From Flavobacterium sp. WC2421 (GTDB lineage: Bacteria; Bacteroidota; Bacteroidia; Flavobacteriales; Flavobacteriaceae), in the NCBI RefSeq assembly GCF_040822115.1, contig NZ_CP162004.1, forward strand, positions 2,480,001 through 2,544,000: a stretch of 64,000 nucleotides of DNA, in the 5' to 3' direction. Numbering within the stretch: the first letter of the stretch is position 1; every line of letters begins with the position of its first letter. The position numbers were made by a program, and so were the translations under genes. Shown here one piece after another: positions 15,396 through 22,527 of this stretch. The notes beneath the pieces are model-generated. The model was not told the origin of the DNA, did not search any database, and saw only the letters and a program-made list of their open reading frames with translations.

Positions 15396-15499
15396 AAATG
15401 TCTGCCAACAGCTAAGTTTTCTTGCTTGAGCAGCACCAACAATGAAGCCTGTGTTGAACGGAACCGATTACATGCCGTCAACACTATAGAGTTATCGTA
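15396..15499 (+). other. attC-like spacer after the RES gene
   Basis: Opens AAATGTCTGCCAAC (15396-15409), complementary to the boundary in front of the RES gene. It contains CAACAATGAAGCCTGTGTTG and a 40-bp block at 15460-15499 (GGAACCGATTACATGCCGTC...) that matches 16721-16760 at 32 of 40 positions. Confidence 0.6.
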
Positions 15500-15635
15500 A
15501 AATTTTTACAGACATTTCAAGAGGCCATTGTGCCTCTTTTTTTATACTTGTCTATTCGGGATTACTACTTGTCCAAACGGGAGTAAATGGTTTAGGAACA
15601 CGAACACTCCAATAGTTCTGTTCTATTTTTGATAA

Positions 15636-15764
15636 ATGGAATTGTATGAAATTATAGTGTTTATTGCGGTATGGCCTATGGGACTTTATCTGAGAATGAA
15701 GATGGATAAGTTCAGGAAGGATTATCATAAGAATGATGGCTGGAAGGATAGGGGGAGAGGTTGA
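15636..15764 (+). CDS. 42-aa single-pass membrane mini-protein, second intact copy
   Basis: MELYEIIVFIAVWPMGLYLR followed by a basic tail ending KDRGRG. Length (42 codons), topology and the spacing xxPxGxYxR are the same as in the copy at 10197, while the nucleotide sequence has diverged substantially. An open frame preserved through this divergence argues for a translated product. Function unknown. Confidence 0.5.
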   Translation: MELYEIIVFIAVWPMGLYLRMKMDKFRKDYHKNDGWKDRGRG

Positions 15765-15837
15765 AAAAAATACTGATGAAGTGTCTATTTCTGGTTGCTG
15801 GACGTACTAAATCTAGAGAAATCTGTATAATTCAAAC

Positions 15838-15864
15838 CAAATATCACTAAAAGTGGGTATTGTA
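15838..15864. promoter_or_regulatory. 27-bp conserved block, copy in repeat C
   Basis: Identical to 10408-10434 and about 100 bp before the cassette boundary at 15962. Candidate operator or promoter. Confidence 0.45.
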
Positions 15865-15961
15865 TTAATAATTTTAAAAGCTTTTATTTACGGGCGAAGA
15901 TAAAATAGCGCAAATCGGGGTGGAACTTTGAAAAAGGGATGGTGTTTGATGTTGTTTAGGA

Positions 15962-15976
15962 GTTAGCGGCCATATT
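15962..15976 (+). other. left boundary of cassette 7
   Basis: GTTAGCGGCCATATT pairs with AATACGGCTGTTAAC (16610-16624) at 14 of 15 positions if two G-U pairs are allowed. The single mismatch is an A-C at position 11, as in cassette 4. Confidence 0.6.
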
Positions 15977-15990
15977 AATAAACTAAAAAT

Positions 15991-16608
15991 ATGCATTACA
16001 AATTAACTGAAGAAATAATTTCACTTAGCGATTCTCAAACTTGGGATTTTGCCAAACTTGAATGGGATTTTGAATTTGCATATTATGCAGAGGATTTGCA
16101 AACTTGTTTATGTGGACATTATCCAATTAAGAATATCTGTGTAATACGAAATAAAAGAAATTCAAATCAAACCGAAGTCGGAAATTGTTGCATAAATAAG
16201 TTTTTAGGAATTGAGGATGGAAATAAAATATTTGTTTCAATAAAAAAGCTTAAAAATGATAATTCTAAAAGTATGAGTGCAGAAGTGATAGATTACATTT
16301 ACAACAAAAAAGCTATTTCAGATTTTGAATATAAATTTTACCTAGATATACACCGGAAAAGAAATTTATCATTTAAACAACTTGAAGTAAAGGAACGTAT
16401 AAACGCTAAATTCTTAGCGTTTACAAGTTATGAAACTAATTCACATTTTAATCGAATAAAGCTTGTCTTGAAATGGGCTGAAAATAATTCGTGGTTTGAT
16501 AAAAACTTTGTATTGTCTCTAAAAAAGAGTTGTGAAAAGAATGGCAAGTTATCCGAAAATCAAAAATCTGCTCTGGAAAATATCATTACAAAGCTTAAAA
16601 TCGAATAG
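15991..16608 (+). CDS. hypothetical protein with treble-clef-like zinc motif
   Basis: 205 residues. The N-terminal third has TCLCGHYPIKNICVIRN (C39, C41, H43, C50), then VGNCCINKF (C66, C67), a pattern I have seen in Bacteroidota proteins of unknown function with a likely zinc finger; the spacing suggests one or two zinc sites. The rest is helical and Lys-rich (KQLEVKERINAKFLAF), suggesting nucleic-acid binding. It forms a single-gene cassette right after leader repeat C, the first-position cassette of that block. No catalytic motif is visible. Confidence 0.45.
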   Translation: MHYKLTEEIISLSDSQTWDFAKLEWDFEFAYYAEDLQTCLCGHYPIKNICVIRNKRNSNQTEVGNCCINKFLGIEDGNKIFVSIKKLKNDNSKSMSAEVIDYIYNKKAISDFEYKFYLDIHRKRNLSFKQLEVKERINAKFLAFTSYETNSHFNRIKLVLKWAENNSWFDKNFVLSLKKSCEKNGKLSENQKSALENIITKLKIE

Positions 16609-16609
16609 A

Positions 16610-16760
16610 AATACGGCTGTTAACAGCCTAGAGGTTTTGTTGGGGTTGTGCAGCCAACAATGAAGTGAAGTTCACGGCCATCAAAACAAAATATATACCA
16701 CCCGTAAACTCGTTTTTAATGGAACTGGTTACATGCCGTTCCAACTATGGAGTTGTCGTA
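16610..16760 (+). other. attC-like palindromic spacer after cassette 7
   Basis: Opens AATACGGCTGTTAAC. It has a hairpin TTGTTGGGGTTG...CAGCCAACAA (about 16637-16660) and the 40-bp block 16721-16760 shared with 15460-15499. The 84 bp to the next start codon (16845) hold AATCTGTCAGGTTTAT, a weak match to the complement of TATAAATAGACAG at the end of the SIR2 gene. Confidence 0.55.
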
Positions 16761-16844
16761 GAGCGTAAAAAAAATAAGGAAATCTGTCAGGTTTATTATG
16801 TAACAATATAATGAAAATGGATTTTGAAAAAAAAGTAAATAAAA

Positions 16845-18410
16845 ATGAATATTAAAGAATTTGTAGGGAAATTCAAAAGTCACCCTGTGCTTTTTATTGG
16901 AACTGGAGTAAGTTTAAGATACTTGAACAATTCATACAGCTGGGATAGTTTGCTTAAGAGTATTTGTAAAATAATATATTCAAATGAAGAAAAATATTTA
17001 GATATTAAAGCTAAATATATAATAGATAATGGTGTATTTGATTTTCCTAAAATTGGATTTGATATAGAAGAAGATTTTAATCAATTTCTTATGGATAACA
17101 GAAATGGAGATTATAAGCAAATTAATGACCAATATTATGAATCTATAGCAAATGGAAAACCAATCAGTAGATTCAAATTATACATTTCGTATCTATTAAA
17201 AGATCTTGATTTTGACCCATCTAAGAAAGATGAAATTGAGCTTTTAAAGCAACTTAAGAATAACATCTCTTCCGTCATAACTACTAATTACGATACACTT
17301 CTAGAAAGTGTAATCGGATTCAAACCTTTAATTGGTAATGATATATTATTATCAAATCCTTACGGAGCGCTTTACAAAATACATGGCTGTGTATCAGATC
17401 CTTCTAAGATAATTATTTCAGAAGGAGATTATCAAAAATCAAAAAGTCAGGATGAATTAATAAGAGCTCAATTACTTTCTCTTTTTATTCATAATCCAGT
17501 GATTTTTTTAGGCTACGGGGCCCAAGATGAAAACGTTAATAACATTTTAAAAACGGTATTTAAATATACAGAATACAATACAGAAGCTTTTAAAAAAATT
17601 AAAGAAAATTTTTTAATAGTAGAATATGTGGCAGATTCAAATAATCAAGAGATATCCGATTATCATTTAAAAATTGAAGACATTCCAATACAAATAAAAA
17701 AACTTCAAACAGATAATTACTCCGCTCTTTTTAAAGAACTTATAGAAGCAAAATATCCTATTTCAGCAATCGATATTAGAAAAGTACAAAATATTATGTA
17801 CGAAATAATAGATACTGCAAGGTCATCAGATAAAAAATCAGTTCGCGAAGTCGTAGTCGTAGAATCTAATGAACAATTAAATAATGAAGACAGAGTACTG
17901 GTTATAACATATGGGAATAGAGATACAGCAAAAACAATAAAGCAAACTGTGTTTAAGGAAAAGTTGATTCCCGAACATATGTCCGTAAATGATTTTATCA
18001 TTAATTATTTTGAAATAATTGATGAAAAAAACAAAGAAAGAATAAAAGTTATCGATCACTTAATTATTGCTAAAAATATATATTTCCCAATATTAGGTTT
18101 TAAAAAAATATACTTTAAGTTAAAAAATGCAGAAAAAATAGAACAAATTCAAAAGCAAATTCTAGATAGGTTCACTAATAAATTTAGTGAAAAGCCAAAG
18201 AAATTTAAAAAACATTCATCCATCGATGAGATTTATAAAGATTCAACAATTGTAACTTCCAACAAACACTTATCTATTGTTTTCAATGTATGGAATAATA
18301 ATATTCCATTAGAAGATATTGAAAAATTTTTAAGAAATTACAATGAAGATAAATCAGATTCAAAGTACAGAAGACTTATAACATTGTACGATTACAAAAA
18401 GTATAAATAG
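16845..18410 (+). CDS. SIR2-family protein, probable NAD+-consuming defence effector
   Basis: 521 residues. The N-terminal SIR2 domain shows GTGVSLRY (19-26), ITTNYD (145-150), KIHGC (178-182, with the catalytic-type His) and FLGYGAQDENV (221-231), in the order found in prokaryotic SIR2 effectors such as those of Thoeris or DSR systems. The C-terminal ~280 residues are Lys/Ile-rich and unassigned (VVVVESNEQLNNEDRVLVIT, then a helical region) and could be the sensor. No ThsB TIR protein, HerA or Argonaute gene is adjacent, so a stand-alone effector is suggested. Depletion of NAD+ is inferred from the family. Confidence 0.75.
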   Translation: MNIKEFVGKFKSHPVLFIGTGVSLRYLNNSYSWDSLLKSICKIIYSNEEKYLDIKAKYIIDNGVFDFPKIGFDIEEDFNQFLMDNRNGDYKQINDQYYESIANGKPISRFKLYISYLLKDLDFDPSKKDEIELLKQLKNNISSVITTNYDTLLESVIGFKPLIGNDILLSNPYGALYKIHGCVSDPSKIIISEGDYQKSKSQDELIRAQLLSLFIHNPVIFLGYGAQDENVNNILKTVFKYTEYNTEAFKKIKENFLIVEYVADSNNQEISDYHLKIEDIPIQIKKLQTDNYSALFKELIEAKYPISAIDIRKVQNIMYEIIDTARSSDKKSVREVVVVESNEQLNNEDRVLVITYGNRDTAKTIKQTVFKEKLIPEHMSVNDFIINYFEIIDEKNKERIKVIDHLIIAKNIYFPILGFKKIYFKLKNAEKIEQIQKQILDRFTNKFSEKPKKFKKHSSIDEIYKDSTIVTSNKHLSIVFNVWNNNIPLEDIEKFLRNYNEDKSDSKYRRLITLYDYKKYK

Positions 18411-18439
18411 ACAGCTCGATAGATATCGGGCGTACTGAC

Positions 18440-18449
18440 GTTAGCAATT
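18440..18449 (+). other. left boundary of cassette 9
   Basis: GTTAGCAATT, preceded by CTGAC. It is complementary to AATTGCTAAG (19197-19206) at 9 of 10 positions. Confidence 0.55.
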
Positions 18450-18454
18450 TTCTT

Positions 18455-19192
18455 ATGAAAAACACAGAATATAGATTTTTTTTCAAGATTAAAGAACAAG
18501 TTTTGTATGGCGGTAGCATTAGAGCAAGTCATGAAAAAGTTGAGTTGTTTTTCCATTATCCTTATGGGAGTAATGTTCAAAGTGAAGTGGAAATTCTTGA
18601 TACAGGAATAATTGACGATGGTTATCTTCCTGATCATATTTCATTTCATACTGATGGAAATATTCACTCGAAAGCAAGAGACGGCAAAAAAAAGAAGATA
18701 TATTTCAACACGTTAAATCCTGGTCTAAATGTTTGCAATTTAGAAAGAGCTAATTATCTTCCTTTTTTTCTTGAAAGTATTAATGTTTCTGAAGCTAGAT
18801 TTTTAGAAAAGAGATTTAAGGAAAATGTAACTTTTGACCCAAAAAAAGATATTCTTTATGATGTAACTTCACTGAATTCTTTCAGTATATTGTTGGTTAG
18901 TAAATGTGAAAGATTAAATCCTAAATTCATTGTAGAAAATGAACATTTGAAACGGTTAAAATATATTGGAGCTGACGTAATTTCAGGAGTGTTTACTAAA
19001 GAAGATAAAGAACAAATTTTCGAAATAAATTCAAGTTTTAATACAGACTTGGTCATTTTGTTGGTTGAAAATGTATGGGAAAGATTCCCAGCAATCATAC
19101 ATCATAAAAACAATGATGAAGGAATAAGATTTACGACTACTGTTTGCATGCCTCCAGTAGAATTATTAGGAAAAATGATAAACCTGAATTAA
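18455..19192 (+). CDS. hypothetical protein, last cassette of the array
   Basis: 245 residues, soluble, no signal peptide. I do not recognise a family. Alternating strands and charged turns (VEILDTGIIDDGYLPDHISF, HSKARDGKKKKIYF, YDVTSLNSFSILLVSKCE) suggest a mainly beta N-terminal half; the C-terminal half (LVILLVENVWERFPAIIHHK) is mixed. It begins 5 bp after GTTAGCAATT and ends 4 bp before AATTGCTAAG, so the unit is very tight, as in integron cassettes, with no room for its own promoter. Confidence 0.45.
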   Translation: MKNTEYRFFFKIKEQVLYGGSIRASHEKVELFFHYPYGSNVQSEVEILDTGIIDDGYLPDHISFHTDGNIHSKARDGKKKKIYFNTLNPGLNVCNLERANYLPFFLESINVSEARFLEKRFKENVTFDPKKDILYDVTSLNSFSILLVSKCERLNPKFIVENEHLKRLKYIGADVISGVFTKEDKEQIFEINSSFNTDLVILLVENVWERFPAIIHHKNNDEGIRFTTTVCMPPVELLGKMINLN

Positions 19193-19196
19193 AGAC

Positions 19197-19262
19197 AATT
19201 GCTAAGAGTTAGGGTTCGTTGCCTGCACAGTACGAGTAATGAAGACTCAGTTGAACAGAACC
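19197..19262 (+). other. terminal, truncated attC-like spacer
   Basis: AATTGCTAAG, then GGTTCGTTGCCTGCAC, GTAATGAAGACTCAGTTGAACAGAACCG, which aligns with the GAAGCCTG-TGTTGAACGGAACCG stretch of the other spacers and then stops. The array ends here. Confidence 0.5.
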
Positions 19263-19273
19263 GCTTATAGGTT

Positions 19274-19516
19274 TTATTTCTCTGATTTGATCTCTTTTAT
19301 CTTACGCTCGAGTTTTTCTCGCTGTTCTTTTGCTTTTTCATCATATGCCTTTTGCCTTTTTTCAAAAATGATTTGTTTCTGATAAAGTTCTTTTTCCACA
19401 GACAAAGTTTTATTATAACTATAAATCAAGAGAGCGAATAACAATGCAATACTGCAGAAATAAAAACGATATTCCAATAGTAAGTACTTTAGTCTTTCAA
19501 TTGTTTTTGATAACAT
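19274..19516 (-). CDS. small membrane-anchored coiled-coil protein
   Basis: 80 residues: a basic N-terminus, one transmembrane helix (about 18-34, FYFCSIALLFALLIYSY), then a strongly charged helix to the end (EKRQKAYDEKAKEQREKLER) typical of coiled coils. It lies between the end of the cassette array and the integrase, in the integrase's orientation but 108 bp downstream of it. No family is recognised. Confidence 0.4.
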   Translation of the reverse strand: MLSKTIERLKYLLLEYRFYFCSIALLFALLIYSYNKTLSVEKELYQKQIIFEKRQKAYDEKAKEQREKLERKIKEIKSEK

Positions 19517-19624
19517 GATTATTAAGAATTTAAAATGTTCCTTTGAAAAAATTCACAAACTAAGATAAATGTATTACAAATTACTGATTTGAACTATCTA
19601 TTTTGTCAAATTCAAGTAGAAATT

Positions 19625-20872
19625 TTAATTAGCATTTTTGATAATTTTATCATTGTTGCAGTTTAACATTTTGTTCCTTAAAATCATCATATCTTCACTC
19701 ACTTTTTTATCCAATATCTTAGCATAGTGCTGTGTAGTTCTGATATTTTTGTGTCCTAACATTTTGCTCACGCTTTCAATGGGAACACCATTTGTGAGTG
19801 TTACAGTCGTTGCAAAAGTATGTCTGGCAATGTGGAAGGTTAATTCTTTTTCGATTTCACAAACACCCGCTATTTCTTTTAAATACGCATTCATTTTTTG
19901 ATTGCTCAAAATAGGAAGTAGTTTGTTTTGGTTATTGCATTCCGGATGGTCCTCATATTTATCAATAATCATTTGTGTTATTGGAAGGATTGGAATTTTT
20001 GAAGCCGATTCGGTTTTCTGACGGTGAGTGAATATCCATTTCTCTCCGTCGATTCCAAGGCTTATGTGCGACTTTGTTAGGTTTTTGACATCAATGTAGG
20101 CTAAGCCTGTAAAACAGCTGAAAAGGAAGATATCGCGCACTAGCGATAATCGTTCCGTTTTGAAATCTTTGTTGAGTATATTTTGGATTTCGTCTTCGGA
20201 TAGATAGACTCTTTCTACTTCTTTAACTTTCACTTTGTAGTTAGCAAATGGATTTCTTTCTATCCAATGATTGGCCAAACAGATCTTGATTATTTTGCTG
20301 AAGTTCTTGATGTATTTTACGGCAGTGTTATTGGCGCAATTGCGAACGCTTCTTAGATAGAATTCATAATCTGTAATGAAGGCATGATCTATTTTAGTGA
20401 TTTCGATATCGGATATGTTGTATTTCCATTTGAGAAATTCGAGAGTATGCTTTAGAGAGGTGGTATAGCGCTCTAATGTTCCTGGTGCATATTCTTTACC
20501 AACCAATTCTTTGATTTTGTTGTTGTGATCCTTGAAAATGGGGATAAGCATTCGTTGGTTGTCGTGGAGATCAAAAATTTCATTCTTTAGATTTTCAGAA
20601 GTTATAATAATATCCTTTTTGTATAATTTTTTCTCAGCTTCTAAAATTTTAGATTTTAAATATTCAAGGTGACTGTTTATTGAACGAGTCTCTTCATTGT
20701 TTCCTTTCACTTTAGATCCTTCATTTGACCATTTCTCAGGATTAACAAATTTGTTGCTACTAAATTCAAATCGTTTAGATTGTACTGTGACACGTACATA
20801 AATAGGGCAGATGCCATCATTATTGACTTTTGATCTCTTTATATAAAAGAGAACGGATACGGCTGTGTTCAT
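19625..20872 (-). CDS. tyrosine-type site-specific integrase of the island
   Basis: Read from the ATG at 20872 (MNTAVSVLFYIKRSKVN; an upstream in-frame ATG at 20923 gives 17 extra residues unlike the family) it has 415 residues. N-terminal arm-binding domain (CPIYVRVTVQSKRFEFSS), SAM-like core-binding domain (APGTLERYTTSLKHTLEFLK), and catalytic domain with FTGLAYIDVKNL (the first Arg replaced by Ala, as is common in this Bacteroidota subfamily), HIARHTF (HxxR), MLGHKNIRTT and the tyrosine in QHYAKILD. Such enzymes move conjugative transposons and genomic islands. Its start faces the 3' end of tRNA-Ser 260 bp away, the standard arrangement of a tRNA-targeting island. Confidence 0.85.
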   Translation of the reverse strand: MNTAVSVLFYIKRSKVNNDGICPIYVRVTVQSKRFEFSSNKFVNPEKWSNEGSKVKGNNEETRSINSHLEYLKSKILEAEKKLYKKDIIITSENLKNEIFDLHDNQRMLIPIFKDHNNKIKELVGKEYAPGTLERYTTSLKHTLEFLKWKYNISDIEITKIDHAFITDYEFYLRSVRNCANNTAVKYIKNFSKIIKICLANHWIERNPFANYKVKVKEVERVYLSEDEIQNILNKDFKTERLSLVRDIFLFSCFTGLAYIDVKNLTKSHISLGIDGEKWIFTHRQKTESASKIPILPITQMIIDKYEDHPECNNQNKLLPILSNQKMNAYLKEIAGVCEIEKELTFHIARHTFATTVTLTNGVPIESVSKMLGHKNIRTTQHYAKILDKKVSEDMMILRNKMLNCNNDKIIKNAN

Positions 20873-20974
20873 GGTTGGTGACCTTTTAGTTATTATTAAA
20901 TTTAAACTTTGTACTACTTCCAAACAAGATGTTCAAATAGTGAAAAGGTATTTGAACAACTGTTGAACTGGTAA

Positions 20975-21026
20975 CTTTTGAGATAGGTGTCACTTGAGAA
21001 ATATAATTTCAGTGACACCTCAAAAG
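20975..21026. promoter_or_regulatory. inverted repeat between integrase and tRNA, candidate arm-binding or att site
   Basis: CTTTTGAG-AT-AGGTGTCACT (20975-20994) is mirrored by AGTGACACCT-CAAAAG (21011-21026). Related direct copies follow (GACACCTAAGTTTTGAGAT, to 21044). Repeats of this type beside an integrase often bind the integrase or its excision factor. Confidence 0.5.
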
Positions 21027-21077
21027 ACACCTAAGTTTTGAGATTTAATGAATAATTTGATTTGCCGTAAATGAAAA

Positions 21078-21109
21078 AACCCTTCTAAATCATAAGATTT
21101 AGAAGGGTT
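21078..21109. terminator. bidirectional terminator between island and tRNA-Ser
   Basis: Perfect 14-bp stem AACCCTTCTAAATC / GATTTAGAAGGGTT with loop ATAA, flanked by A and T runs. It ends the tRNA transcript on the minus strand. Confidence 0.8.
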
Positions 21110-21130
21110 TGCTTCGTTTAGTATTTCTAC

Positions 21131-21218
21131 TGGCGGAGAAAGAGGGATTCGAACCCCCGGACCTGTTACAGTCAACAGTTTTCAAGACTGCCGCATTCGA
21201 CCGCTCTGCCATTTCTCC
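21131..21218 (-). tRNA. tRNA-Ser(TGA)
   Basis: On the minus strand: GGAGAAATGGCAGAGCGGTC, an anticodon loop CTTGAAA with anticodon TGA, a long variable arm (GTTGACTGTAACAGGTC), the T-loop GGTTCGAATCC and the closing TTTCTCC-G-CCA with encoded CCA. Acceptor stem GGAGAAA/TTTCTCC pairs perfectly. Its 3' end faces the integrase, marking it as the likely insertion target. Confidence 0.95.
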
Positions 21219-21384
21219 AGTCTGTGCTATCATTTGCTGATTGCGAGTGCAAATATAAGCACTCTTTTCGGTTTACAAAAACAATTTTGATAAAAATTTT
21301 AGTTGTTTTTGAAAGTATTTTTTAATTGTTTCATTTCCTTTGATTTAGAGAAAAATTATTTTTCAGAAATAAAACAAATAAACA

Positions 21385-22518
21385 CTAATAGCTGACGTAT
21401 TCTGTTATTTCAAGACCGTAACCAATCATTCCAACACGTTTTCCTTGCTCGGTATTAGAGACCAAACGAATCTTAGAAATGTCTATATCGTGAAGAATTT
21501 GTGCTCCAATACCAAAATCTTTGCTGTCAATCTTAATTTTTGGTGCTTTTATTTCTCCTGTTGCTTGTAATGTTTTTAACTCAGCCAAACGATTTAATAA
21601 ATTTACCGATTGCATATCCTGATTAATAAAGATTACAGCGCCTTTTCCTTGCTCGTTAATGACTTTAAACATATCATCCAATTGTTGGTCTGCATTATTA
21701 GTCAAAGTGCCTAATAAGTCATTATTTACTTGAGACGAATTGATTCTTGTTAAAACAGCCTCGCCTAAATTCCAATTCCCTTTTGTCAAAGCAATATGAA
21801 TTTGTTTGTTGGTAGTTTGTTCGTAAGCGCGTAGACGGAAAGTTCCAAAACGGGTTTGGATATCAAAATCATCTTTTTTCACAATCAAACTGTCATGTTG
21901 CATTCTGTATGCAACAAGTGCCTCAATAGAAACTAATTTCAAATCAAATTTTTTCGCCACTTTTACTAATTGTGGTAATCTTGCCATTGTACCATCTTCA
22001 TTCATGATCTCTACGATAACTCCAGCCGATTTAAATCCGGCTAGTCTAGCAAAATCAATTGCAGCTTCAGTATGACCAGTTCGTCTTAGTACACCACCTT
22101 GTTTTGCAATTAAAGGGAATATATGACCGGGTCTTGCTAAATCATGTGGTTTTGTATTAGAATCGATAAGTGATAAAACGGTTTTGGCTCTATCTGCAGC
22201 AGATATTCCTGTAGTTACGCCGTTTCCTCTTAAATCTACTGAAACAGTAAAGGCCGTTTCCATTGGATCCGTATTATTGGTAACCATTACATGCAATCCT
22301 AATTCTTTACAACGACTTTCGGTTAATGGAGCGCATATTAATCCACGTCCATGTGTAGCCATAAAGTTGATCATTTCTGGAGTTACCTTTTCGGCAGCAG
22401 CCAAGAAATCACCTTCATTTTCTCTGTCTTCATCATCAACAACAATGATTATTTTTCCTTGACGGATATCTTCAATTGCTTCTTCAATTGTATTGAGGTG
22501 TATTTTATTTTTGACCAT
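21385..22518 (-). CDS. ribB: 3,4-dihydroxy-2-butanone-4-phosphate synthase with degenerate GTP cyclohydrolase II domain
   Basis: 377 residues. The N-terminal half (about 1-210) is a complete RibB: VVDDEDRENEGDFL, HGRGLICAPL, DPMETAFTVSVD, GVTTGISAADR, RPGHIFPL and RTGHTEAAIDFARLAG. It makes the four-carbon unit of riboflavin from ribulose 5-phosphate. The C-terminal half aligns with GTP cyclohydrolase II (RIDFGIGAQIL-like DFGIGAQIL, KRVGMIGYGLEI), but the zinc site region reads LLGTLTNNADQQLDDMF, where active enzymes have a Cys cluster, so that half is probably inactive. Head of a minus-strand gene series; the permease gene lies 9 bp upstream. Confidence 0.92.
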   Translation of the reverse strand: MVKNKIHLNTIEEAIEDIRQGKIIIVVDDEDRENEGDFLAAAEKVTPEMINFMATHGRGLICAPLTESRCKELGLHVMVTNNTDPMETAFTVSVDLRGNGVTTGISAADRAKTVLSLIDSNTKPHDLARPGHIFPLIAKQGGVLRRTGHTEAAIDFARLAGFKSAGVIVEIMNEDGTMARLPQLVKVAKKFDLKLVSIEALVAYRMQHDSLIVKKDDFDIQTRFGTFRLRAYEQTTNKQIHIALTKGNWNLGEAVLTRINSSQVNNDLLGTLTNNADQQLDDMFKVINEQGKGAVIFINQDMQSVNLLNRLAELKTLQATGEIKAPKIKIDSKDFGIGAQILHDIDISKIRLVSNTEQGKRVGMIGYGLEITEYVSY

Positions 22519-22527
22519 GATTGGTTT

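Larger units (their letters stand above)
15546..15961 (+). repeat. island leader repeat, copy C (diverged)
   Basis: Starts ACTTGTCTATTCGGGATTAC, carries the 42-codon mini-ORF, the identical 27-bp block (15838-15864), ACTTTGAAAAAGGG and TTGATGTTGTTTAGG, and stops right before the cassette boundary GTTAGCGGCC. It parallels copy B element by element. Confidence 0.75.

Noticed and set aside
1..21130. Direct repeat of the tRNA-Ser 3' end marking the far end of the island
   Set aside because: I looked for GGATTCGAACCCC-like or TGGCGGAGAAAG-like words left of the integrase and found none, so the left boundary is not assigned.
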